From Paraburkholderia ultramafica (lineage in GTDB: Bacteria > Pseudomonadota > Gammaproteobacteria > Burkholderiales > Burkholderiaceae), in NCBI RefSeq assembly GCF_902859915.1, contig NZ_CADIKK010000001.1, forward strand, positions 1-64,000: 64,000 nt of DNA, in the 5' to 3' direction. Numbering within the stretch: the stretch's first letter is position 1; the number at the start of each line of letters is the position of its first letter. Positions 56,771 through 64,000 of the stretch are shown here, one piece after another. A model generated the notes under the pieces. That model made no database searches. It was not told the DNA's origin and saw nothing but the letters and a program-made list of their open reading frames with translations. The translations under genes and the position numbers were made by a program.

Positions 56771-57409
56771 ATGGACAAGTTTGGCGGAATCGACTTGCAC
56801 TCAAACCACAGTGTTGTGGTGGTCAGTGATGAGGTTGACCGGGTCCTCTACCAGCGGCGGTTACCCAACGATCCGATCCAGATTCGGGCCGCTCTGGCTC
56901 CGTACCGCGCCGAACTGATCGGGGTGGTCATCGAAGCGACGTTCAATTGGTACTGGCTGGTAGATGAACTGATGGAGCTTGGCTATCAGGTACATCTGGC
57001 GAACCCAGCGGCAATCAGGCAGTACGAGCGCCTGAAATATAGCGGCGACTTCATCGATGCAGCCCATCTCGCGCAACTCCTGCGTCTGGGGCTATTGCCA
57101 GAAGGCTACATTTATCCAGCAGAAGAGCGGCCGGTACGGGACCACTCGCGCAAGCGAATGCAACTGGTGCGCTGCCGGACCGCACAGATATTCTCAATCG
57201 AAAACCTGCTTTCCCGACAGACAGGTCAGCGGATGACCGGAGAAGTGATCAAGCATCTGAGGGACGAGCGGGTGAATGCGCTCGGTTTTGCGCCCGATGT
57301 GACGGATTATCGACAATATGCCCACGTGTGTCGAACGGCCGTTTGCAGGTGGCTCCCACGACTCCGAGCGCCCCGCAGTTCGATCAAAGGTAAAGCAGAC
57401 CTGCGTTGA
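56771..57409 (+). mobile_element. IS110-family transposase, truncated
   Basis: The frame encodes the N-terminal DEDD domain of an IS110 transposase: GGIDLHSN (D8), VVIEAT (E55) and DFIDAAHLAQLLR (D93, D96). Homology ends around residue 175 (ALGFAPD); the C-terminal Ser-containing domain is absent, and the remaining codons are unrelated. It has a GGAGG site before the ATG. It cannot transpose by itself and marks the right side of the accessory block. Confidence 0.87.
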
Positions 57410-57532
57410 AACCGTTCACGCTACGATGGACTCGTCCGTAACAGCTGCGATGACAGGCTCGCCCATCGCAATGACTTTAGGAAAATACCGGGTTCGGCGA
57501 ATACGACGACAACGCGATAGTCATCGGCAACA

Positions 57533-57793
57533 TCAAAAAGAAGGACCGACCACTGACAGCGAGTAACGACCCATGTTCATTCCGGCTATCTGATGAGACT
57601 GCCCTCCATTCCGTTTGACTTTATTCATTGACGCCTGCTTCTGATCGTTGGAATTCAAAGATTGGTACGTCGTTTTTTCTTGAACTAGCTGCGCCCTTAC
57701 GTCTTCATTCGCAGCCAGCGGCGTCGATTGAGCGAACGATGACACAGTTGGAATTAAAATAGATATAGCGACGATGAGCTGAACGAGTTTCAT
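57533..57793 (-). CDS. small secreted DUF4148-like protein
   Basis: This 86-residue protein has a signal peptide (MKLVQLIVAISILIPTVSSFA, then QST) and a mature part starting VRAQLVQEK, as in DUF4148 proteins that are numerous in Burkholderiaceae. The ATG follows GGAGGAACCGT. Function is unknown; the product is probably periplasmic. The base composition is lower in GC than its neighbours. Confidence 0.7.
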   Translation of the reverse strand: MKLVQLIVAISILIPTVSSFAQSTPLAANEDVRAQLVQEKTTYQSLNSNDQKQASMNKVKRNGGQSHQIAGMNMGRYSLSVVGPSF

Positions 57794-57796
57794 CAC

Positions 57797-58481
57797 GGTT
57801 CCTCCAGGAGATGTCCCGCAAGCACTCGTTTGCGGATTTTATGAGTGCAGTATAGATCGGTGACTGCTCAGAATTGGCGCAAACAGAGCAATTCATTGTT
57901 GTCGGCTTATGCACGAAACGAAAGAGGCCATACAAACATTACTTGTAAGGTGTTGATCTCTTTGGTCGAGGCGAGAGGATTTAAACCTCAGATCGCCTGT
58001 TTCCCACAGGCAGGGGCAGTTATCGGCGTTCTGCCGATCCGTCTGTGGTCTTCAAGGCTGTGCAACTATTTGCAGGAATTGCGAGCGCCACGCGGTCTTG
58101 TAGGTCGCGGAAAAACAAAACCCTACTGAGTGGGACGGACCGTCAGGCGCCATTACTGTATATCCGTACAGGACGCTCACTGTCGACGCGCAAGACAGCG
58201 TACGATGCCGGTGTGCAGGTTTCAGCGCGGGTTTTGCAACAGAAGACCGTCCGGAAAGGGGACTGACGTAGTTCTGAGAGCATCAGCGGAAGGCCGGAAG
58301 CCGGCACGCCTGGTTTCGCCGCGGTTGGAGAAGGCCGGCGTATTGTATTACGCGTGGCGCGCCGACGCTCCCAGCGGCGCGCTCACTTGCCGACTTACCT
58401 GCTAACCTTATTGCCCTGGCCGCGCGCCGACGTCCGGTCGTTGCGTGTCCCGATACTGCCGGTCCGTCAACCGAACTACCG
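57797..58481. other. intergenic, nothing recognised
   Basis: This spacer of about 690 nt lies between the DUF4148 gene and the UbiB-like gene. The frames present have no ribosome sites or domain signals. The composition is mixed, with a lower-GC left half. Confidence 0.45.
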
Positions 58482-60041
58482 ATGCCGCCACTGTTTCGCC
58501 GTCTACTGCTGCTGTTCCACGCGCTGCGTTACGGCGCGCGCCTGATCTGGCTGGCCGCCCCGCCCGAGCACAAACTGCACTGGATGATCGAGCTGGTCGG
58601 CCGCGTGCATGCGTCGGGACGCGGCGGGCGGAGCCTGCATAACGTGCTGCCGGCGCTGGGGCCGCTCGCCAGCCGTTTCGCGCAGACGCTCACCGAACGG
58701 CCCGAACTCGCGACCGGCACCTTGCACGACGCGATCGACGCAATCGATCACATGGAAGCTCCACTGCCGCCTCACGAGTCCGAACAGGCGCTGGCGCGCG
58801 CCTTCGGCCAGCCGCTCGCCACGCTCTTCAGCGCGGTCGATCTGGTGCCGGTGCGCGGCGGCTTTGCCGAACAGACGCATTTTGCGCGGCTCGTCACGCC
58901 GGTCAAAGGCCATCACGAAGTGGCGATCAAACTGGTGCGCGCGGACCAGCTGCAACAGATCGGCGACGAACTCGCGCTGTTGCGCTGGGTCGCGCGCTGG
59001 CTGGAAAAGCTCTCCGGCACCGCGCGTCGTCTGCAACTGCGCGCCCTCGCGCAGACCTTCACCGACGACATCCTGCGCCGCTTCGATCTGCGCGCCGAAG
59101 CCGCCAATCTGAGCCAGACCGGCCATCATTTCGACGGCGACAAGCGCATCGTCGTGCCAGCCGTGATCTGGGATCTGTGCACCAACCACACGCTGACGAT
59201 GCAGCGCATCAGCACTTTGCCGGCGAGCGACCTGCCCGGCCTGCACGCGCATCACATCAAGCTCGCGCCGCTGGCCGCGCATATCGTCGAAGTCGTGTCC
59301 AGGCAGGCGTTCGAGCATGGCTTCTTCCACGCTACGCTCGATGCGCGCCACGTGCGGGTGAGCGTCGAGCCGGACACGCTGGGTCGCCTCGTGCTGGCGG
59401 AATTTTCGATCATGTCGACGCTGTCGACCGGCGAGCGCGAATTCTTCGTGCACGGCGCGACCGCGTTGTTCGACCAGGACTACGGCCGGCTCGCCGACAT
59501 GCATCGCGAGGCCGGGCACGTGCCGCACGACACGCGCGCGGAGATGCTCGAAGCCGAGTTGCGCACGCGCGCCGAAGCGCACTTCGCGGCGGAGCCGGAA
59601 GACCGCTCGGCGGGTTCGCTGTTTCATCATCTGCTGCACGCGGTGCATCCGTTCGAAGGCGCGGTGCCCGCCCGCCTCGCCAACGCGCAGCGCTCGTTCC
59701 AGCAAGCTGAAATGCTGGCGCGCGCACTGCATCCGGGCGTCGATACGTGGAGTATCACGCGCGGCGTGCTCGCGGATATCGCGCGGCGCGACCTCGATCA
59801 TCGCGGCTGGATCAAGCGCATCTCGCGCGAGTTGCCGCATCTCGCGCATATGCTGCCGCGCGTGCCCCAACTGGCGGTCCGCTATCTTCAGCATGAGCAC
59901 GCTCGCGCGCGCACACCACAGCAGAACGCGCAACTGATCGCGGATATCGCCCGCGAATACCGGCGCACGCGGGTGCTGCTGTGGGCGTGTGTGTTGTGCG
60001 GCGGCGTGCTCGGCGCGGGAACGATGTTGCTGATGTGGTGA
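58482..60041 (+). CDS. UbiB/ABC1-like protein with degenerate kinase motifs
   Basis: This 519-residue protein follows the UbiB/ABC1 plan: SRFAQTLTERPEL in place of the KxGQ helix, VAIKLVRAD with the ATP-site Lys, and a conserved RFDLRAEAANL. The metal and catalytic motifs are eroded: HADxHPGN reads HATLDARHV and DFG reads EFS. A C-terminal membrane span follows (VLLWACVLCGGVLGAGTMLL). It may be a pseudokinase linked to quinone or lipid metabolism. Confidence 0.8.
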   Translation: MPPLFRRLLLLFHALRYGARLIWLAAPPEHKLHWMIELVGRVHASGRGGRSLHNVLPALGPLASRFAQTLTERPELATGTLHDAIDAIDHMEAPLPPHESEQALARAFGQPLATLFSAVDLVPVRGGFAEQTHFARLVTPVKGHHEVAIKLVRADQLQQIGDELALLRWVARWLEKLSGTARRLQLRALAQTFTDDILRRFDLRAEAANLSQTGHHFDGDKRIVVPAVIWDLCTNHTLTMQRISTLPASDLPGLHAHHIKLAPLAAHIVEVVSRQAFEHGFFHATLDARHVRVSVEPDTLGRLVLAEFSIMSTLSTGEREFFVHGATALFDQDYGRLADMHREAGHVPHDTRAEMLEAELRTRAEAHFAAEPEDRSAGSLFHHLLHAVHPFEGAVPARLANAQRSFQQAEMLARALHPGVDTWSITRGVLADIARRDLDHRGWIKRISRELPHLAHMLPRVPQLAVRYLQHEHARARTPQQNAQLIADIAREYRRTRVLLWACVLCGGVLGAGTMLLMW

Positions 60042-60118
60042 CGCAGTCAGTCAATCCCGGTGACCGCTCAGGACGCGCCCCGGCGCAACGTGCTTGCGGA
60101 CCATGAGGACGTGCCGCC

Positions 60119-60245
60119 CGTCGCAATGCGGCCGCCTTGTTACAGCGGGCAAAAAGACGGAGTCCAAGCGCAACAGGGGTTGCGCTTCATTCGCGCGAAC
60201 GAAAATATCGCGCAAAGCTTCGCGCGACACGCTCCCGCCGATTGC
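60119..60245 (+). pseudogene. decayed nadE fragment
   Basis: This stretch translates to GQKDGVQAQQGLRFIRANEN, closely similar to GEQKDEADAQQALRFIRADE in the intact nadE at 62637. DNA identity is high over the GTTGCGCTTCATTCGCGCG core. It corresponds to about 40 residues from the middle of NadE with small insertions, and has neither the P-loop nor the C terminus. It lies between the UbiB-like and transporter genes. Confidence 0.7.
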
Positions 60246-60310
60246 AGCTTCGAACAAGACATGCAGCGCGTAGCCCGACAAGATGGCGGCTTTTCACGTC
60301 ATCCCTTCCG

Positions 60311-61180
60311 ATGCTCGCTTCCTTCATCGCCGCTGTCTTCGTCGTGCTATGGTCGACCGGTTTCGTGGTCGCCCGGGCGATCACGCCGTATGCCGATCCC
60401 AATCTCTTTCTACTCGCACGCTTTGGCGGCACCGCGCTGATCTTCGCGCTCGCCGCCGGGGTCGCACGCGCGGCGTGGCCGACCGGCCGCGACTTCGGCA
60501 AGCATCTGGCGGCGGGCGCCCTGCTGCAAGGTGTCTATCTCGGCGCCGGCTACTGGGCTGTCGCGCAAGGCTTGAGCGCCGGCGTGATGGCCTTGCTCGG
60601 CGCGCTGCAGCCGCTCGCGACGGCCGCCGTCGCGGCGCCGCTGTTCGGCGAGCGGCTTTCGCGGCGCGGCTGGACCGGCATGGCGCTGGGCCTCGCCGGC
60701 GTCGTGCTGGTGCTCGCACCGAAGCTCGCGTCGGCCGCGCCGCCGTCGCATGGCAACGCGCCGGCATGGCTGGTCGTGTTCATCTCGATCGTCGCGGTCG
60801 CCGCGATCACAGCGGGCACGCTGTTTCAGAAGACCTCGCTGGCGAAGGCCGATATTCGCAGCGCGAGCGCGGTGCAGAATGTCGGCGCGGCGCTCGTCGC
60901 GACTGTGCTGGCGCTCGCGCTCGGCGAACAGCGCTGGATTGCGTCGCCCACTTTGTGGGCGTCGCTCGCGTGGGGCATCGTGATGCTCTCCGGCATCAGC
61001 GTCACCTTGCTGGTGTGGATGGTCAGGCGCGGCGATGCGGCGCGCGCCACCGCGCTGATGTTCCTCGCCCCGCCGCTCGCCGCGCTCGAAGGCTATGCCG
61101 GCTTCGGCGAAACGCTGCTGCCGGTGCAGGTCGCCGGCTTTGCCGTCGCGCTGGCGGGCGTATTGCTGGCGCGCTCGTGA
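60311..61180 (+). CDS. EamA/DMT-family transporter
   Basis: This 289-residue membrane protein has ten predicted spans in two EamA repeats (WSTGFVVARAITPYADPNLF near the N terminus; SGISVTLLVWMVRRGDAARAT and LAPPLAALEGY in the second half). It is a probable inner-membrane metabolite exporter. ATG 60311 was chosen; a longer frame upstream reads through the nadE fragment and lacks membrane character. Confidence 0.88.
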   Translation: MLASFIAAVFVVLWSTGFVVARAITPYADPNLFLLARFGGTALIFALAAGVARAAWPTGRDFGKHLAAGALLQGVYLGAGYWAVAQGLSAGVMALLGALQPLATAAVAAPLFGERLSRRGWTGMALGLAGVVLVLAPKLASAAPPSHGNAPAWLVVFISIVAVAAITAGTLFQKTSLAKADIRSASAVQNVGAALVATVLALALGEQRWIASPTLWASLAWGIVMLSGISVTLLVWMVRRGDAARATALMFLAPPLAALEGYAGFGETLLPVQVAGFAVALAGVLLARS

Positions 61181-61199
61181 GGCGCCGGGCAGCCGGGAA

Positions 61200-62207
61200 T
61201 CAATCGGCCGTATCCGCGCCGGCCGGCACCTTGGCGCGCACCTTGCTGCCGGGCGCCGGCGCCCACGCCGGGCGGCCCTTGCGCGCCGAATCCACCACGA
61301 CGATATAACGCCCGGCCCACGGCACGATCTGCCGATCGCTTTTCAACACCCACAACGATTGACCCGAGTCGACCAGCGCCGCATATTCGGCATCGAGAAT
61401 GCCGTAGTGGTCGAGAAACGCATTGAGCGACGCGGGAATCCGCACGCAGCCCTTCGAGTGGCGAATGCCGAGCAGCGGCTCGAGCCGGTCGGGGTCGGTG
61501 GCATGCATCTGGAAGCGCATCTGCGACATGCCGCCCTTGCCCCAGCCGCGTTCGCCCTGCGCCCAGCCGAGGTCGAAAATCCGCATATCGCGCTTGCCGT
61601 AGCCGCGGATATGGTTTTCGTTCTGCGTGCCCTCGGAGCGGAAATCCATGTTCGCGGGCGTATGTTCGAACACGCCGAGCGGCGTAATGAAATGGTCGAA
61701 TTCGCCGGGCCGGCCTGTAGCAACCGGCGACGCGCCGATCATCTGCCAGTTGTCGGCCGGGGTTGCGCGAAAGTAGATGAGCAGCGCCTGCACGTTGGCA
61801 TTGCGATCGACCAGAGCGACGTACTCGCCCGACAAGTTGCCCAGCACGTTCGCACCGAGTGCCGCCTTCAGACGATCGGCGTAGGCGCGCTGCTCGGCGG
61901 CCGGCACCTTCAGCCGGCGCGCCACGTCGCGCGCGAACACGTCGCGCAACAAAAACGCGCGACGCGGATCGACGACGCCGGCCGCATCGGGCGCGGCTAA
62001 CGCGGAAGCGTTGACGGCGGCTGGCGGACGGCTCGCCGCGATCGATGCCGATGCCAGCGCCGATGCTGACCCCTGAGCCGATGCAGCCAACGCAGCGGCG
62101 CACGACATAGCGCAAAAGGCGGCGGCCAACGCGTGCGTCAGAATCCGCAAAGCACGCGTGCCGGGAGTCATACTGGATACGCGCGACACGGAGCACGGGC
62201 GCGGCAT
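61200..62207 (-). CDS. L,D-transpeptidase (YkuD) family protein
   Basis: This 335-residue exported protein has a signal-like hydrophobic stretch (LRILTHALAAAFCAMSCAAA) and a YkuD catalytic site MHATDPDRLEPLLGIRHSKG followed by CVRI (His and Cys nucleophile). It would cross-link or anchor peptidoglycan in the periplasm, or be a YkuD enzyme with another role. ATG 62207 has GAGGTGTGT upstream; ATG 62171 is an alternative that places the signal peptide at the very N terminus. Confidence 0.87.
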   Translation of the reverse strand: MPRPCSVSRVSSMTPGTRALRILTHALAAAFCAMSCAAALAASAQGSASALASASIAASRPPAAVNASALAAPDAAGVVDPRRAFLLRDVFARDVARRLKVPAAEQRAYADRLKAALGANVLGNLSGEYVALVDRNANVQALLIYFRATPADNWQMIGASPVATGRPGEFDHFITPLGVFEHTPANMDFRSEGTQNENHIRGYGKRDMRIFDLGWAQGERGWGKGGMSQMRFQMHATDPDRLEPLLGIRHSKGCVRIPASLNAFLDHYGILDAEYAALVDSGQSLWVLKSDRQIVPWAGRYIVVVDSARKGRPAWAPAPGSKVRAKVPAGADTAD

Positions 62208-62636
62208 ACACACCTCGTCACGCCGACGAACTACCGGTACGAAAGTCAGGCGGTCCAATACAGGCTGGCCAGGCCGATCTGGGTAGTTCATCGCGTATTA
62301 GAGCAAACCTGATTATTATTGACTACTCGCCGGGTCATGCGGCGCTCGGAACGAGGATGTTACTAAGCACATTGCATTCTGTCGATGAAGATGCACACAA
62401 TTTATCAATTTCACTGTAATGGCTGGACATTTTCTACAATCCTCGTGGCAGTTTTAAATCAATCTAATACAGGATTTAAAGCCAATATCGCCGATAAAAC
62501 CCGATACCAATCCGTCACTCCGTGCAAGCTGAAACCGCGCCGCGGCCGCCCCGCTCGCAGGTTCGCTATTTATCTTATTGGCACGCAAGCGTTCATTGCT
62601 GACAATGCGTAAGCGTGCGAGGAGTTAAAAGAAATC
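62208..62636. other. intergenic upstream of nadE
   Basis: This spacer has a noticeably AT-rich part (about 62380-62480), probably holding the nadE promoter and that of the divergent transpeptidase gene. I could not pick a unique -35/-10 pair. No gene is supported. Confidence 0.4.
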
Positions 62637-63497
62637 ATGACGCAACACGATCCCATCGCCCGCCAGGCAAGCATCGCGGCGGAAATGCACGTCGCCGCCG
62701 AGTTTGACGCCGAGCGGGAAATTGAGCACCGGGTCGCTTTTCTCGCGAACTATCTGCGCAACAGCGGCCTGAAAACTTATGTGCTTGGCATTAGCGGCGG
62801 CGTCGATTCGACAACTGCGGGGCGCCTTGCGCAACTCGCCGTCGAACGGTTGCGCGCTGCTCATTACGACGCGCATTTCATCGCAATACGTCTGCCTTAC
62901 GGCGAACAAAAAGATGAAGCCGACGCGCAGCAGGCGTTGCGCTTCATTCGCGCGGACGAAAATCTTGCGATCGACATCAAACCGGCCGCCGATGCGATGC
63001 TGGCCGCGCTGGATAACAGCGGCGTGCTATTTAAGGACGAATCGCAACGGGATTTCGTGCACGGCAATATCAAGGCGCGGCAGCGAATGATTGCGCAATA
63101 CGCGGTGGCCAGCGCACGGGCCGGCGTGGTGATCGGCACGGACCACGCGGCCGAGTCGGTGATGGGCTTCTTCACCAAGTTCGGTGATGGCGGCGCCGAC
63201 GTGCTACCGCTCGCCGGGCTGACCAAGCGCCGGGTGCGTGCGGTGGCCAAGGCGCTGGGCGCACCCGAAACGTTGGCGCACAAGGTGCCGACCGCCGACC
63301 TCGAAATGTTGCGCCCGCTGCGCCCCGATGAAGACGCCTATGGCATCCCGTACGACGCTATCGACGACTTCCTGGAAGGCAAGCCCGTGAGCGATGCCGC
63401 GCGCGACATCATCCTGCGTTTCTACGATGTGACGCGTCACAAGCGGGCATTGCCGTACACGCCGTTCGACTGGACGGCGCAGGCAAGCGAAGAGTAG
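62637..63497 (+). CDS. nadE: ammonia-dependent NAD+ synthetase
   Basis: This 286-residue enzyme has the PP-loop LGISGGVDSTTAGR (near 51-64) and the GTDHAAESVMGFFTKFGDGG motif. It amidates deamido-NAD to NAD with ATP and ammonia; no glutaminase domain is present. Length is typical of the ammonia-dependent (ESCherichia-type) form. A GGAG site lies 13 nt before the ATG. A decayed partial copy is present at 60119. Confidence 0.95.
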   Translation: MTQHDPIARQASIAAEMHVAAEFDAEREIEHRVAFLANYLRNSGLKTYVLGISGGVDSTTAGRLAQLAVERLRAAHYDAHFIAIRLPYGEQKDEADAQQALRFIRADENLAIDIKPAADAMLAALDNSGVLFKDESQRDFVHGNIKARQRMIAQYAVASARAGVVIGTDHAAESVMGFFTKFGDGGADVLPLAGLTKRRVRAVAKALGAPETLAHKVPTADLEMLRPLRPDEDAYGIPYDAIDDFLEGKPVSDAARDIILRFYDVTRHKRALPYTPFDWTAQASEE

Positions 63498-63629
63498 GAC
63501 CGGGGAAGAAGCAGGGAAAGTAACGACGGGAAATGCGGCGAGCGTGCGCGGAGTGAACCCGCTGACCACCGCGCGTTCTTGCCGCGCACCGCATTCGAAA
63601 GAGCTGACTACGGAGCTGACTGCGCGGGG

Positions 63630-63893
63630 TCAGTGGGCGGGCGGTTCGTCGGTGAACAGATCGGCGCTCGCTTCGAGCGTCTGGCCGCCCAACTGCTTGC
63701 CGTGAATCTGCCGCGCGATCACCTCGGCAACATAGGGCACTTTTGCATCCAGTTCGACCGTGGCGTACGCGCTGGGTTTGCCAGCGTCGATCACCTCGAC
63801 GTATTTCGCATAATGCCCAAGTTCGCGCTTGAGGAATTCCCGCACTTCCTGCTCGCTGCACGATTGCGCGATGTTGCTCACGATCAGGTTCAT
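63630..63893 (-). CDS. small RRM-type RNA-binding protein
   Basis: This 87-residue single RRM domain has RNP2-like LIVSNI at the N terminus and RNP1-like AYATVEL centrally. Bacterial single-RRM proteins bind RNA, for example in cold adaptation. The aromatic residues usual in RNP1 are partly replaced. It converges on nadE. Confidence 0.75.
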   Translation of the reverse strand: MNLIVSNIAQSCSEQEVREFLKRELGHYAKYVEVIDAGKPSAYATVELDAKVPYVAEVIARQIHGKQLGGQTLEASADLFTDEPPAH

Positions 63894-64000
63894 GCTGCCT
63901 ACCCTCGCCGCGCGTTGCCGCCTGTGTGTCGATCCGCGGCCCGCACGCGCACCGGGCGCAGCGCGGCGCGTTGTTTCGTCCGAGCGGCGGCGAGTTCGCG

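Noticed and set aside
57475..57603. Protein-like plus-strand stretch (GFGEYDDNAIVIGNIKKK) after the IS110 remnant
   Set aside because: It has no start or ribosome site, overlaps the DUF4148 gene and matches no family I recognise; it may be a tiny gene remnant, but support is too weak.

Overview
The window is chromosomal DNA of a Burkholderiaceae bacterium, most likely Paraburkholderia/Burkholderia. Supporting signs are the high GC content, the betaproteobacterial 5' end of a 16S rRNA gene at the left edge, a Burkholderiales-type phosphonate operon, a DUF4148 small secreted protein, Gram-negative porins and the dense set of LysR/IclR/MarR regulators.

Layout. (1) 1-405: 5' end of a 16S rRNA gene (minus strand) with leader and a strong rrn promoter. 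(2) 628-8919, all minus: a phosphonate operon phnS-phnT-phnU-phnV-phnR-phnA-phnY-HD protein, for 2-aminoethylphosphonate-type uptake and conversion of phosphonoacetaldehyde via phosphonoacetate to acetate and phosphate; a DeoR-type regulator lies upstream. (3) 10.6-11.5 kb: a dead phage-type integrase joined directly to a decapitated oxidoreductase, a recombination scar. (4) 11.6-26.8 kb: redox and stress modules. These are a TetR-controlled SDR, a LysR-azoR-NmrA-CMD-pirin-MFS operon, a second azoR, and a LysR-pirin-DoxX-SDR-AKR operon, with several truncated genes at junctions. (5) 26.9-30.6 kb: a three-component Rieske aromatic dioxygenase with divergent IclR. (6) 30.7-33.8 kb: IclR with an SDR and an aldehyde dehydrogenase.

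(7) 34.0-56.6 kb is the most distinctive part. It encodes a sugar-type ABC importer (one ATPase fused to a permease), a DUF849/BKACE protein, two Gal80-like Gfo/Idh/MocA paralogues, a succinate-dehydrogenase/KstD-like flavoprotein, two NTF2/SnoaL-like proteins and a porin. It also encodes a homogentisate-dioxygenase-like ring-cleavage protein, a molybdenum enzyme resembling pyrogallol-phloroglucinol transhydroxylase/resorcinol hydroxylase with its iron-sulfur subunit, a 4,5-dihydroxyphthalate-decarboxylase-like protein, and three paralogous MarR regulators. Six promoters in this block share one layout: an upstream CCWGGG/CCCWGG palindrome, TTGACT, exactly 17 bp, CATCAT or CATTAT, then an AT-rich element. 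They therefore look like one regulon. My inference is a catabolic system for a polyhydroxylated, possibly glycosylated, aromatic acid: import, decarboxylation, Mo-dependent hydroxylation or transhydroxylation, ring cleavage, and beta-keto-acid cleavage. The substrate cannot be read from sequence.

(8) 56.8-57.4 kb: a truncated IS110 transposase, after which the sequence looks like core genome: a degenerate UbiB-like protein, a DMT exporter, an L,D-transpeptidase, nadE (with a decayed nadE fragment 2.5 kb upstream) and an RRM protein. The integrase scar and the IS110 remnant roughly bracket an accessory island of about 46 kb. I found no tRNA gene and no CRISPR array.
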